Assembly (NCBI RefSeq): GCF_001999465.1
Contig: NZ_MQMF01000001.1
Span: 62,001 to 126,000 of the forward strand
DNA: 64,000 bases
Reading direction: 5' to 3'
From: Fictibacillus arsenicus
GTDB lineage: Bacteria; Bacillota; Bacilli; Bacillales; Fictibacillaceae
Positions 17,247 through 25,785 of this stretch are shown piece by piece (position 1 is the stretch's first letter; every line of letters starts with the position of its first letter). The translations under genes were made by a program, and so were the position numbers. The notes under the pieces were generated by a model. It was not told where the DNA came from. It saw only the letters and a list, made by a program, of their open reading frames with translations, and ran no database searches.

Positions 17247-17995
17247 TTTTTAACACTCTCTCTAAAATTATATTTCTTTAAAATTTTCTGTCCTTCTTTT
17301 GAACTTGCGTATTTTAAAAATTTTTTAGCCTCTTTCTTTTCGGTAATCAAGTATACAGGATACTGAATGGCTGGATACCAGTCAATCGGTATACCTTTTA
17401 TAATGTTAATCCTTTTATTTTCAAGTGCATCTGTTCGATACATGATGGCATACTCAACAGCTCCCGTTTCAACTAATCCCTTTAAGTGTACTGCATTTTG
17501 ACTATATATGGTTTTAAATTGTTTATGATCAATATTTTGCAGTGCTTGTTTGGCATAATATCCTGCGGGCACTAAATCAGGATTACCGATTCCGAGTTTG
17601 GCATCCGAAGGTATATCTTCGATCGAGTCAACCGGTGTACTGACCTTTGTTCCAGAAACGAACACAAGCTCGTTTGATGCAATAATTCCTTCTTTTTTAA
17701 TATTCATTTTATCATCGGCAGAAATAAACCTCTGAAGCGACTGTGCTGAAAACATTAAATCAGCTGGTGCTCCATTTTTTATTTGATTGATTAAAACTCC
17801 TGATGCACCAAAGTTCGTTTTAATATCGATGTTCTTATGTGTTTTTTCAAACCTTTCCTTCCACTCGGTCACAGGTTTTTTCAGACTAGAGGCAGCAGAA
17901 ATGTACAGAACCGTCTTTTGATGGCTGTTTTCGCTACAAGATGTCATTAAGACTGTAAGTAATAAGATTCCAATAATATAATTTATTCTTTTCAT
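17243..17995 (-). CDS. modA: Molybdate-binding lipoprotein ModA
   Basis: A 250-residue substrate-binding protein. Residues 1-20 form a lipoprotein signal ending LMTSC. The mature part has the ModA features LYISAASSLKKP, NFGASGVLINQI, GAPADLMFSA and GLVETGAVEYAIMYRTDA. It captures molybdate (or tungstate) at the outer face of the membrane for ModB. It is the first gene of the modAB pair. It is followed on the same strand by the yrrT operon, with a terminator between. Confidence 0.92.
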   Translation of the reverse strand: MKRINYIIGILLLTVLMTSCSENSHQKTVLYISAASSLKKPVTEWKERFEKTHKNIDIKTNFGASGVLINQIKNGAPADLMFSAQSLQRFISADDKMNIKKEGIIASNELVFVSGTKVSTPVDSIEDIPSDAKLGIGNPDLVPAGYYAKQALQNIDHKQFKTIYSQNAVHLKGLVETGAVEYAIMYRTDALENKRINIIKGIPIDWYPAIQYPVYLITEKKEAKKFLKYASSKEGQKILKKYNFRESVKN

Positions 17996-18049
17996 AACTT
18001 CTCCTAGTTGTTTATACCTTTATTGAAGCATTAACAATAAAGAATTAAA

Positions 18050-18084
18050 AGAAAAAAGACAATCAGCATATGAGCAGATTGTCT
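18050..18084 (-). terminator. Intrinsic terminator of pbpI-yrrS
   Basis: AGACAATC (18057-18064) pairs with GATTGTCT (18077-18084), followed by a T-rich tract on the minus strand. Confidence 0.8.
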
Positions 18085-18093
18085 AGTTATTCA

Positions 18094-18702
18094 TTATTGT
18101 ACTTGTGTTACACTTATCGGCTGCCATCCTTTTTCAGGAATCCACTGCAGAACGACATCGTACTTAATCTTTTCAGTCTTGGATTGTATGGTACCTTTAG
18201 ATAAATCAGGACCACCACCATTACCGAGCCAGAAAATTGTCATTTGATCTTCTGGAATGTTTGTCGCGTACGAAAGTGCTTGAATCATCTCTTTCCAGTC
18301 TTGAGACTGGTCGTCGTACGATTTCTGATGAGGCTCTGCTTGAGAAGTTCCGATTGGTTCCCAAGGACCTTCAGGACCTCCGCCTTCAGGATTTTCAGAC
18401 TGTGTTTCTTCATCTGTTTTTGTTTCTGTATCATCTGACTGATTCTCGGATTCGTCAGAAGAACGATCATTATTTTGATCTTCCTTATCTGATTCCATTT
18501 CAATGGAAGAATCGTCTTTCGTTACATTATTGCTCTCTGTTTGTTCATTTTCTGATGTTGATGCCGTCTCGTTTTCATCACCAGAGAAAAGATTAAACGC
18601 AACCACAACAATCAGCAAAAATACCAAGCCGATTGCTATGTTCAAAAAACGATTTTGTTTTCGCTTTTCCAATCTCGTTTCATAACGCTGATTTCGTTTC
18701 AT
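18094..18702 (-). CDS. yrrS: YrrS family protein (DUF1510)
   Basis: A 202-residue single-span membrane protein. A basic N terminus (MKRNQRYETRLEKRKQNR) is followed by one helix (about 20-40). Then comes a low-complexity acidic Ser/Glu/Asp/Asn linker (about 42-110), and a compact C-terminal domain (about 110-202) with KGWQPISVTQVQ at its end. This is the architecture of YrrS, encoded with the penicillin-binding protein PbpI in B. subtilis. The gene follows pbpI after 86 bases. Its role is unknown; the pairing suggests a partner in sporulation-related wall synthesis. Confidence 0.88.
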   Translation of the reverse strand: MKRNQRYETRLEKRKQNRFLNIAIGLVFLLIVVVAFNLFSGDENETASTSENEQTESNNVTKDDSSIEMESDKEDQNNDRSSDESENQSDDTETKTDEETQSENPEGGGPEGPWEPIGTSQAEPHQKSYDDQSQDWKEMIQALSYATNIPEDQMTIFWLGNGGGPDLSKGTIQSKTEKIKYDVVLQWIPEKGWQPISVTQVQ

Positions 18703-18788
18703 GTTATCCTCCCCAGTAAATAATGCTCAATTCATTTTACCATGAGCACAGTGTTCGGGAACACTTTTTCCTTCTTATTATTCCATTA

Positions 18789-20546
18789 TTACTCTTGTTG
18801 ACTGTCAGATATCTCCATAACAGCTTTTGCAATATCGGCATAAACTGAAGTTGTCCTGTTTTCTGTATCGTATTTCATATCAACTACAACTAAAGCGAAT
18901 TTGGGGTTGTCCGCGGGAAAATATCCTGCAAACCATTTATTATAAACATTCGCTCCTTCCCCTTTTTGAGCTGTACCTGTCTTGCCAGCTACCTGAAAAG
19001 GAAGGGATTGCAAAGTATGTCCTGTTCCATTTTCATCCTTTACAGTGTTTACCAGCAAGGATTGCAGCCTCATTATTGTATATGGAGATAACGATTCTTT
19101 TTTGCCTTTATGTTCTTTAAATTCTACCAATTCCGTTCCATTGGCAAAATTCACTGATTTAGCAGCTTTTACTTCTGACCAAGTGCCGCCTCTCGCAATG
19201 GTTGCCATCATATTGGCCGCTGCCAGCGGAGTCATTTTCACATCCAGCTGTCCGATTGCAGTTTGTGAAATGGCGAGACGTGATTGATAATCCCGAATCT
19301 TTTTATTTGGGTTTCTTATTTGTCCTCGTTCTTCCTGATAGAAATGTGAAAAGTTATCAAAATGATATACTTGTCCTCTCCACCCGTTTAAATCAAGGAG
19401 ACCTAGTTTGGAAGCATATTCTTCAATAAAATTATTATCCTCTGCTGCCATTTCGTTCGCGAGGTCTCCAAACGTTTTATTACAGCTTTGAGAGAAGCTT
19501 TGCTCAAAATTAAGCATGCCTAATTTTCTCTCATCTTCTTTTCCATATATATTTAAATTACAGTCGTAAAGTTTATCATTCTGGATTTTGTTTTTCTCAA
19601 TTGCGGCTGCGGCTGTTACAATTTTAAAGATTGAACCAGGAATTTGATGGGTGGTCATCTTGTTTTCATGTTCATAGATCGTCTCACTATTAAAAACAGG
19701 TCGGCTAGCCAATGCAAGAAGTTCATTTGATTCTATGTCAAGTAAGACAGCGCCTCCCGCTTCAACCTGGTGATTACTTAAATATTTCTCAACAGCTTCC
19801 TGCATTCTTTTATCGATAGTGGTCTTAACATGCAAAGGATATAGGGGATTCGTCTGGGCACGATATTTTACATCAAGCCCAAATAAGGGATTGCCTTGCC
19901 TGTCCACATGATAAATAAACTGAGTCTCTCCTTCAGAGATTAAAAAAGGGTCAAACGTATACTGCATTCCATTTTTTCCGGTTTTGGTTGAAGTGCTTAC
20001 GGTTCCCTTTTCTAATTTGTCTTTATACTTTTGCTTTATTAAATCCGGGTCTTCTCCAACTGCCCCGATAATATGATTTGCAAATGGAAGAGGTTTTCTT
20101 TTGGTCACAAGCTGGGCGTACAGACCGGGGATTTCCAATTCATTGATCTGATTCATCTGCTGAAGTGTGAGCTCTTTAAGCAATAAAAGAGCTGCAGGTT
20201 TTTCCATACTAAAGATCATATTTTCTATTCTTTGTGATGGAAGCTGAAGGATTTCTGAAATGGCGTCTACTGGCCAATCCCGTGTATAGAGATTGGGAAA
20301 CACAACAATTTGAGGTTTTACATCTGTAGAAAGCAGCTCACCGTTGCGGTCCAGAAAATAACCTCTCCCGTCATTAATTGTGAAACGATGAGTTCGCTGG
20401 TTAACACTCTCTTCGATTAAATTAACGTTATTTTTTGAAAAAGATTTTGTTGAAATGAGCTGTATATCTGCTAAACGATATATTAGACCAAAGATAAATA
20501 ATAAAATGATAACTCCTGCTGCTATTGTTCTTTTCCGAGATAACAA
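18789..20546 (-). CDS. pbpI: Class B penicillin-binding protein PbpI (PBP4b)
   Basis: A transpeptidase of about 585 residues from TTG 20546, with GGGAGGTG six bases upstream; a GTG at 20567 lies ahead of that site. An N-terminal membrane anchor (about 8-28) is followed by the PBP dimer domain and the transpeptidase domain. The active-site motifs are SIFK in PGSIFKIVTAA, SCN in SQSCNKTFG and KTG in VAGKTGTAQKG. It cross-links peptidoglycan on the outer membrane face. It is paired with yrrS as in B. subtilis, where it is made during sporulation. Confidence 0.94.
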   Translation of the reverse strand: MLSRKRTIAAGVIILLFIFGLIYRLADIQLISTKSFSKNNVNLIEESVNQRTHRFTINDGRGYFLDRNGELLSTDVKPQIVVFPNLYTRDWPVDAISEILQLPSQRIENMIFSMEKPAALLLLKELTLQQMNQINELEIPGLYAQLVTKRKPLPFANHIIGAVGEDPDLIKQKYKDKLEKGTVSTSTKTGKNGMQYTFDPFLISEGETQFIYHVDRQGNPLFGLDVKYRAQTNPLYPLHVKTTIDKRMQEAVEKYLSNHQVEAGGAVLLDIESNELLALASRPVFNSETIYEHENKMTTHQIPGSIFKIVTAAAAIEKNKIQNDKLYDCNLNIYGKEDERKLGMLNFEQSFSQSCNKTFGDLANEMAAEDNNFIEEYASKLGLLDLNGWRGQVYHFDNFSHFYQEERGQIRNPNKKIRDYQSRLAISQTAIGQLDVKMTPLAAANMMATIARGGTWSEVKAAKSVNFANGTELVEFKEHKGKKESLSPYTIMRLQSLLVNTVKDENGTGHTLQSLPFQVAGKTGTAQKGEGANVYNKWFAGYFPADNPKFALVVVDMKYDTENRTTSVYADIAKAVMEISDSQQE

Positions 20547-20595
20547 TGCGGTCACCTCCCTAACCACATTTTCGCCTCATCTTAATTTTCTTAAA

Positions 20596-20872
20596 CAAAG
20601 TTGTTCTTGTAAGTAGTTGATTTCCGCTCAGGTTACTTCGCTTTCCGCGGGGCGTGCGGTGAGCCCTGCTTTGCACCTTTGAATGGTCTTATCTTACCTC
20701 TTCATGGAAGTATCCTTGCTCCTGCGTCTACAAGTAAATGCTACGGATGTGTGCTTCCTCGTCGCATGCCTAGCGAGAAGCTTCTCAGGTGGCAGGCACG
20801 CACCTTGCACTCCAATCAACTTGTCAGTGAAGGGAATGAACAAAATTTCTTAAAAGCAACATTTTTTTAGAA
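20596..20872 (-). repeat. REP-like palindromic repeat, copy 3 (long form, minus orientation)
   Basis: Reads as the complement of copies 1 and 2: GTAGTTGATTTCCGCTC at the left, the core CTTTCCGCGGGGCGTGCGGT, then the roughly 100-base insert (GAAGCTTCTCAGGTGGCAGG and neighbours) also present in copy 2, ending AAAAGCAACA. It occupies most of the gap between greA and pbpI (20547-20928); the remainder is the greA terminator. A short ORF inside it has no support. Confidence 0.85.
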
Positions 20873-20882
20873 CAGGCCAATC

Positions 20883-20910
20883 AAAAAAAAGACTTGCCGG
20901 AGCAAGCCTT
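20883..20910 (-). terminator. Intrinsic terminator of greA
   Basis: GACTTGC (20891-20897) pairs with GCAAGCC (20902-20908, one G-T pair) over a four-base loop. Eight T follow on the minus strand. Confidence 0.85.
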
Positions 20911-20928
20911 CTTTCTGATGATCTTAAC

Positions 20929-21405
20929 TTATTTTACTTCTAAAATTACAACGCTAATTTCTCCGCCTGGTGTTTGAACAGAAACTTTGTCTCCAGGTTT
21001 CTTACCTAATAAACTTTTAGCCATTGGAGAATCATTGGAAATTTTACCTTCAAATGGATCTGCTTCCGCACTTCCAACGATTACATATGTTTCTTCATCA
21101 CCATCAGGAAGCTCCTGGAATTTAACAGTTTTCCCAATGGAAACGTTATCAGATTGATCTTTATTGTCTTCAATGATCACTGAATCACGAATCATTTTTT
21201 CTAATTGAACGATACGCGCTTCAACAAACGCCTGCTCGTCCTTTGCAGCATCATACTCAGAGTTCTCAGAAAGATCTCCAAAGCTTCGTGCTACTTTAAT
21301 TCTTTCTACAACTTCTTTTCTGCGTTCTGTTTTTAAAAATTCTAATTCGTTTTCTAACTTTTGCTTACCCTCTAGGGTCATATAGTGTTTTTTCTCGTCT
21401 GCCAT
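20929..21405 (-). CDS. greA: Transcription elongation factor GreA
   Basis: A 158-residue protein of standard GreA length. The N-terminal coiled coil carries [20 protein letters not shown], then [20 protein letters not shown], including the acidic tip (D, E) that enters the RNA polymerase channel. The C-terminal FKBP-like domain has [18 protein letters not shown]. It stimulates cleavage of the nascent RNA in backtracked polymerase. AGGAGTG precedes ATG 21405. It lies between udk and pbpI as in B. subtilis. Confidence 0.97.
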   Translation of the reverse strand: MADEKKHYMTLEGKQKLENELEFLKTERRKEVVERIKVARSFGDLSENSEYDAAKDEQAFVEARIVQLEKMIRDSVIIEDNKDQSDNVSIGKTVKFQELPDGDEETYVIVGSAEADPFEGKISNDSPMAKSLLGKKPGDKVSVQTPGGEISVVILEVK

Positions 21406-21533
21406 GTTTATTCACTCCTTCAATAATCAGTACCCTTGTTACGTTATATGATAATTCCGGCAGGGTATGTATAAAAAATAGGACAATAGTTGAATGCCAT
21501 GCCGTTTTAAAGATAATATTGTCCAAGTATACC

Positions 21534-21559
21534 GAAAAAATGAGGAGTGTTCCTCATTT
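21534..21559 (-). terminator. Intrinsic terminator of udk
   Basis: AAATGAGGA (21538-21546) pairs with TCCTCATTT (21551-21559) over GTGT, with T-rich DNA following on the minus strand. The right arm overlaps the last codons of udk. Confidence 0.8.
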
Positions 21560-22195
21560 TTTCAATAATGCTTTGTCTTCTAAAATGGTCTTAACTTTAG
21601 TCACCATTAAATCAATAGCAACGCGATTTTGACCGCCTTCTGGGATAATAATATCAGCGTACCTTTTTGTAGGTTCGATAAACTGATTATGCATAGGACG
21701 CACCACTGAAGTATATTGATCGATTACAGATTCTAAAGTTCTGCCGCGGTCACGTATATCACGAACCATCCTTCTGATGATTCGCACATCAGCATCAGTG
21801 TCGACAAATAACTTAATATCCATTAAATCACGTAAACGTTCATCTTCGAGTATAAGAATACCTTCCAATATAATGACATCTTTAGCATCAACTGGGATAA
21901 TTTTATCACTTCTTGTATGCGCTGTATAGTCGTACACTGGTTTTTCAACGGATTCATATGCTTGAAGTGACATGATATGCTGAATCAGCAGATCATTATC
22001 AAAAGCAAGAGGATGATCATAGTTTGTTTTCAAACGCTCTTCCATTGATTTTTCAGATTGATCTTTATAATAAGCATCCTGCTCAATAATAAGAATCGAC
22101 TGATTTGCAAACTGCCTGTAAATTTCCTTAGCTACCGTCGTTTTACCCGATCCGGATCCTCCTGCAACCCCAATTACGATAGGTTTTTGTGCCAT
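21554..22195 (-). CDS. udk: Uridine kinase
   Basis: A 213-residue P-loop kinase. Walker A is [15 protein letters not shown] (about 9-23) and the substrate-binding segment [11 protein letters not shown] and NYDHPLAFD follow. [17 protein letters not shown] forms the lid region. It phosphorylates uridine and cytidine in pyrimidine salvage. It is downstream of mltG and trmR on the same strand with a 30-base gap, so the three probably share a transcript that ends at the hairpin at its 3' end. Confidence 0.96.
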   Translation of the reverse strand: MAQKPIVIGVAGGSGSGKTTVAKEIYRQFANQSILIIEQDAYYKDQSEKSMEERLKTNYDHPLAFDNDLLIQHIMSLQAYESVEKPVYDYTAHTRSDKIIPVDAKDVIILEGILILEDERLRDLMDIKLFVDTDADVRIIRRMVRDIRDRGRTLESVIDQYTSVVRPMHNQFIEPTKRYADIIIPEGGQNRVAIDLMVTKVKTILEDKALLKK

Positions 22196-22224
22196 TTCTA
22201 TTACTCCTCCAAACTGCTGTACCT

Positions 22225-22869
22225 TTAGGTTTTTCGAATGCTCACCATCATACCATCTCCTACCGGCAAGATTGAAGAATAATAATCAGGATGCTGCATG
22301 ATATATTCATTAAAACTTCTAATTTTTTTAACAAGAGAACGCAGCCTTCTGCTCTCTAAGCCGCTTTCATCAGCGACATAGCCTCTAAAGAGCACATTAT
22401 CTGTAATGATCATGCCGTCTTGTGACAGCATTGCTGAATAATGATCAAAAAAGTTTTGATATTGTCCTTTAGCTGCATCGATAAAAATAAAGTCGTATGG
22501 GGCATATTGTTCTACTTGACTCTGTAATTCATTCGCATCGCCAAGCAATAGTGTTATTCTATCGTTGAGGTCTAGTGCATTAACATTTTCTTTTGCTATA
22601 TTGTACCGTTCTTCATCTCTTTCAATACTTACAATTTCGGTTGTCTCATTCGTGAGAGCCATTCTTATTGCAGAGTACCCGATGGCTGTACCAACTTCTA
22701 AAATCCGTTTAGGGCTTTTTAATCTGACATAAGTCAAAAGGGTCTCCATACCCGATAATTCCATGATTGGTACATCATGCTGCTTAGCATACTGCTCCAT
22801 TTTCAAAATAGATTCAGAGCGTGCAGGAATTAAATTTTCAATATATTGGTTTACTCTATTTGAGACCAA
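22225..22869 (-). CDS. trmR: tRNA 5-hydroxyuridine methyltransferase TrmR
   Basis: A 214-residue class I O-methyltransferase (formerly YrrM). The SAM motif is [16 protein letters not shown] (about 56-71), with [17 protein letters not shown] holding the metal-binding Asp. By family it converts 5-hydroxyuridine at tRNA wobble position 34 to 5-methoxyuridine. In B. subtilis the next two genes are the U32 peptidase-like hydroxylases TrhP1/TrhP2 (YrrN, YrrO), which make its substrate. They are missing here, and udk follows directly. Confidence 0.9.
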   Translation of the reverse strand: MVSNRVNQYIENLIPARSESILKMEQYAKQHDVPIMELSGMETLLTYVRLKSPKRILEVGTAIGYSAIRMALTNETTEIVSIERDEERYNIAKENVNALDLNDRITLLLGDANELQSQVEQYAPYDFIFIDAAKGQYQNFFDHYSAMLSQDGMIITDNVLFRGYVADESGLESRRLRSLVKKIRSFNEYIMQHPDYYSSILPVGDGMMVSIRKT

Positions 22870-22984
22870 AGTAACACGCCTCCTTCACACTAACCGGTAT
22901 ATTGTAACATAATCTTTTTATGAAGGCGAGAGTCCTCTATATTTCAACCTATTATGAATTTTTATTCGTTGTGCGGATTGTTAT

Positions 22985-23014
22985 TAAAAAAAGGATACTA
23001 TAAGATAGTATCCT
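22985..23014 (-). terminator. Hairpin downstream of mltG
   Basis: AGGATACTA (22992-23000) pairs with TAGTATCCT (23006-23014), with seven T next on the minus strand. It would end or attenuate mltG transcription before trmR. Confidence 0.8.
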
Positions 23015-23023
23015 CAGAAAATA

Positions 23024-24151
23024 TTATTGCTGCTCTTGCCATACTTTCCATTCATCTCTGTATTTTCTGTATACGGCATTATGTTCTTGCAGTGTCTTCG
23101 TATATATTACTTCTCCGTTCGGTCTTGCATAGAAGAATAGTTCTTCCATCTTAACCGGTTTTAGTGCAGCTTCAATAGATTTTTCCCCTGGAGATGCGAT
23201 AGGACCAATAGGGATACCTTTGTAGCGATACGTATTATAAGGAGAATCAACTTCTAAATGCTCATATAACACTTGTACATCAAAATCTTTTCTAGCATAT
23301 TTAACAGTTGGATCTGAATCCAATTTCATGTCTTGTTCAAGTCTATTATAAAAAACGCCAGAGATTTTTTTTCTATCCTCTTCACGCTGAGACTCTTCTT
23401 CAATCAGAGAGGCTAAGGTGATCATCTCGAACATTGTATATCCGCTCTTTTTTATGTCATTCTCATATTTTGCAATTACAGTTGAGGACTGTTCTACCAT
23501 TTTCCCCACAATCTCTTTCAGCTCAGGCTTCTTTTTATCAAATTCATATGTCGCCGGAAATAAAAATCCTTCAAGCGGATAATAAAGACCTTCTTTGTAA
23601 ATTTCATCAGGTATATACTTATATTTGGTTTGCAGTTCTTTAAGAAATACCTTATCGGTCATCACTTTTAATATTTCTTCTTTTTCATAACCAGTTCTCG
23701 CACTGATTTCTCCAGCAATTTGAGGAACATTAAACCCTTCTGGAATTGTTAAAGTAAGCTCAGGTTTTTTAAATAATTTCCCCTCTTTAAGAGCAGCGAT
23801 AATTTCAGTTAGGTTCATGGATGGAGATAATTGATAAACCCCTGCCTGAAAATCTCCTTCTCCTTTAACACGCGTATAAAGTTTAAAGAATTGACCGCTG
23901 TTAATGATCCCTTTATCTTCAAGCTCTTTTCCGATATTCGCTGTTGAAGAGCCGATCGGAATCTCAACAGTAAAATTTTCTTGATTTGCTGAATCAAATG
24001 CCCCGATATTTTTATTAAAATAAAAATATAGAATGCCTGCAACAAGTACAATCACTGCTAAAAACAAAGCAATTATCGTTAATATGATGGATTTTGTGCG
24101 TTTCTTTTTCTTATTTTCTATGTAATTCCCAGAAGACTGGAGCTGTATCAT
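23024..24151 (-). CDS. mltG: Endolytic murein transglycosylase MltG (YrrL)
   Basis: About 375 residues from ATG 24151 (MIQLQSSGNYIENKKKK), which follows GGAAGGGGG. The longer frame adds a hydrophobic piece with no ribosome binding site. A basic cytoplasmic start, one membrane helix (about 22-45), a LysM-like region and the YceG domain are present. The catalytic Glu lies in TLASLIEEESQRE (about residue 255), followed by FYNRLEQDMKLDSDPTVKYA. It cuts nascent glycan strands and sets their length. The upstream 537 bases lack genes and hold repeat copy 4 plus a 21-bp-period array. Confidence 0.93.
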   Translation of the reverse strand: MIQLQSSGNYIENKKKKRTKSIILTIIALFLAVIVLVAGILYFYFNKNIGAFDSANQENFTVEIPIGSSTANIGKELEDKGIINSGQFFKLYTRVKGEGDFQAGVYQLSPSMNLTEIIAALKEGKLFKKPELTLTIPEGFNVPQIAGEISARTGYEKEEILKVMTDKVFLKELQTKYKYIPDEIYKEGLYYPLEGFLFPATYEFDKKKPELKEIVGKMVEQSSTVIAKYENDIKKSGYTMFEMITLASLIEEESQREEDRKKISGVFYNRLEQDMKLDSDPTVKYARKDFDVQVLYEHLEVDSPYNTYRYKGIPIGPIASPGEKSIEAALKPVKMEELFFYARPNGEVIYTKTLQEHNAVYRKYRDEWKVWQEQQ

Positions 24152-24312
24152 CCTTTTTCCCCCTTCCATCTGTTTAATTATACTTTTGCTAGCAGAAATT
24201 GTCGAGATTAGCAGTAATAACAAAAAAAGGATGAATCGTCGAAGAGTCCCCCTTACTTTTTTTACCAGTTTCTAGTCTTAGTGCAGCCGTTTTTGGCAGT
24301 GTTCCGAGATCC

Positions 24313-24420
24313 AATCCAAAAGTTTTGGTCGTGAATCCACAAAATAGAGGGTTGATTCCACAAGATTTGTACCGTAATCAAAAAGTTTTGCCCTTTTATC
24401 CACAAGTTTGCATTTACAGA
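24313..24420. repeat. Degenerate 21-bp-period array upstream of mltG
   Basis: Segments of the type ATCCACAAGNTTTTG recur with ATCC-like positions at 24314, 24335, 24356, 24377 and 24398, exactly 21 bases apart. Individual units differ at many positions. No ORF or promoter is evident. It lies in the gene-free stretch 24152-24688. Confidence 0.6.
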
Positions 24421-24437
24421 CATGGTTCGACATTAGA

Positions 24438-24640
24438 GGATATTCTTGAAAGTAGTTGATTTCCATTCCAGGTTGCTTCGCTTTCCGCGGGGCGTGCGGT
24501 GAGCCCCTCGCCGCTTTGCGCCTTTGAGTGGTCTCACCTGACCGCTCGTCCCGCAGGAGTCTCGCACCTTCCACTCCAATCAACTTGTCAGTGAAGGAAA
24601 TGAACTAAATTACTTAAAAGCAACAATCTTTTAGAAAAGA
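24438..24640 (-). repeat. REP-like palindromic repeat, copy 4 (short form, minus orientation)
   Basis: Contains GTAGTTGATTTCC, TTTCCGCGGGGCGTGCGGTG, the inner arm GTCCCGCAGGAGTCTCGCAC and the end AAAAGCAACAATC. It lacks the 100-base insert. It lies between the yrzB terminator and the 21-bp-period array. Confidence 0.85.
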
Positions 24641-24647
24641 GCCTTTT

Positions 24648-24680
24648 AAAAAAAAGAGGCTGCCTAAAGTAAGGCAGCCC
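24648..24680 (-). terminator. Intrinsic terminator of alaS-ireB-ruvX-yrzB
   Basis: GGCTGCCT (24658-24665) pairs with AGGCAGCC (24672-24679), and eight T follow on the minus strand. Confidence 0.88.
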
Positions 24681-24688
24681 CATTAAGA

Positions 24689-24991
24689 TTATTCTGTTTC
24701 ATACTCATCATCTTGGAAAGTATTTAACATTTCCTCGATCATATCCCACTCTTCATCTGTTTCAAGAGGGAACAAAGCAAGGTCATCATCTGCTTCTCCC
24801 TTTTCTTCATAGCGGAAAGGGAATACTTCTACTTCATCTGTATCGTCATCATCTTCAGAATCAGCTACAGGTATTGTTACCATGTATGATTTCCCAGTCT
24901 GATCAACATCAAATTTGAATAAAACTTCAAATAGATTTTCGTCACCGTTCTCATCTGGAATAATAATGCGCTCGCGTTCTTCTTTTGCCAT
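24689..24991 (-). CDS. yrzB: YrzB (DUF1292 family)
   Basis: A 100-residue very acidic protein starting MAKEERERIIIPDENGDE, then LFEVLFKFDVDQTGKSYMVT. It carries a DDDDTDEVEVFPFRY stretch and an acidic C terminus. This fits DUF1292/YrzB, a conserved Firmicute protein encoded after ruvX and ireB. Function is unknown. It is 12 bases downstream of ruvX and ends the alaS cluster. Confidence 0.9.
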   Translation of the reverse strand: MAKEERERIIIPDENGDENLFEVLFKFDVDQTGKSYMVTIPVADSEDDDDTDEVEVFPFRYEEKGEADDDLALFPLETDEEWDMIEEMLNTFQDDEYETE

Positions 24992-25003
24992 AATAGGCTC
25001 ACC

Positions 25004-25432
25004 TCAATTTTTATTTTTTTGGCTGTCCATATACCCTTGCAGAATAATTACAGCAGCAAGTTTATCAATAACCTGTTTACGTTTTTTTCTGCTTACATCG
25101 GCGGATATAAGTGTACGTTCAGCTGCCATTGTAGTCAGCCTCTCATCCCATAGGATAACCGAAAGACCAGTAAGACTTTCAAGTTCTTTCGCAAAGTTTT
25201 GACAAGCCTCACCGCTAGGGCCGATCGACCCGTTCATATTCTTTGGCAGGCCGACAACAACCTCGCCGATTTCATATTGGGAAATCAGCTCTTTAATTCT
25301 GTTTAAATCTTGTTCAGGATGGTTAGGACGCCGTCTAATTGTTTCTACGCCTTGTGCTGTCCAGCCAAGTAAATCTGATACGGCAACACCAATCGTTTTA
25401 GTACCGACGTCCAATCCGAGTATTCTTGTCAT
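25004..25432 (-). CDS. ruvX: Putative Holliday junction resolvase RuvX (YqgF family, YrrK)
   Basis: A 142-residue RNase H-fold nuclease. [16 protein letters not shown] holds the first catalytic Asp, [13 protein letters not shown] the central strand with the catalytic Glu nearby, and [11 protein letters not shown] the next acidic residues. The family processes Holliday junctions and, in some bacteria, pre-16S rRNA ends. It overlaps ireB by one base. The trio ireB-ruvX-yrzB after alaS is conserved in bacilli. Confidence 0.92.
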   Translation of the reverse strand: MTRILGLDVGTKTIGVAVSDLLGWTAQGVETIRRRPNHPEQDLNRIKELISQYEIGEVVVGLPKNMNGSIGPSGEACQNFAKELESLTGLSVILWDERLTTMAAERTLISADVSRKKRKQVIDKLAAVIILQGYMDSQKNKN

Positions 25433-25707
25433 TAACGGTTTCCTTCTTTTTGATTTAAAAGGTATGATTTTACGAGCTCTTCGATAAGCTCGTCCCGCTC
25501 AAGCTTACGAATCATACTTCTCGCATCATTATGGCGAGGAATATATGCCGGGTCACCTGAGAGCAAATAACCAACAATCTGGTTGATCGGATTGTAGCCT
25601 TTATCCTGCAGGGCGTCATAAACAGAAAACAGGACAGTTTCAACATTCGTCTTATAAGCATCATCCTCGTTGAAATTAAACTTCATCGTCTTGTCCATTG
25701 AACTCAC
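25432..25707 (-). CDS. yrzL: IreB family regulatory phosphoprotein (YrzL)
   Basis: A 91-residue protein starting at GTG 25707 ([12 protein letters not shown]) after AGAGGTG. It contains [18 protein letters not shown] and [18 protein letters not shown], hallmarks of IreB (DUF965). In Enterococcus the homologue is phosphorylated by the PASTA kinase IreK on N-terminal Thr residues and affects cephalosporin resistance; the Thr at residue 7 here is in the corresponding region. It follows alaS after 78 bases. Confidence 0.92.
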   Translation of the reverse strand: MSSMDKTMKFNFNEDDAYKTNVETVLFSVYDALQDKGYNPINQIVGYLLSGDPAYIPRHNDARSMIRKLERDELIEELVKSYLLNQKEGNR

Positions 25708-25785
25708 TTGCGAACACCTCTTTCTGAAGATCTCCCTTAAGGGACAAATTAGTTATTTTCTCTATTGTACATGATAGATGAACGC

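Noticed and set aside
18237-18596. Plus-strand ORFs opposite yrrS
   Set aside because: The low-complexity acidic linker of yrrS gives open frames on both strands. The minus-strand protein has the recognised architecture.
18740-18775. Hairpin AGTGTTC/GAACACT with T-run as a terminator between pbpI and yrrS
   Set aside because: The T-run lies on the plus strand, where no gene ends. In the direction of pbpI transcription no T-run follows, so it is not a terminator for this pair.
24278-24583. 101-codon minus-strand ORF in the mltG upstream region
   Set aside because: It runs through repeat copy 4 and the 21-bp-period array. Similar frames open in other repeat copies (28519-28758, 53052-53339) because the repeat itself lacks stops, not because a protein is conserved.
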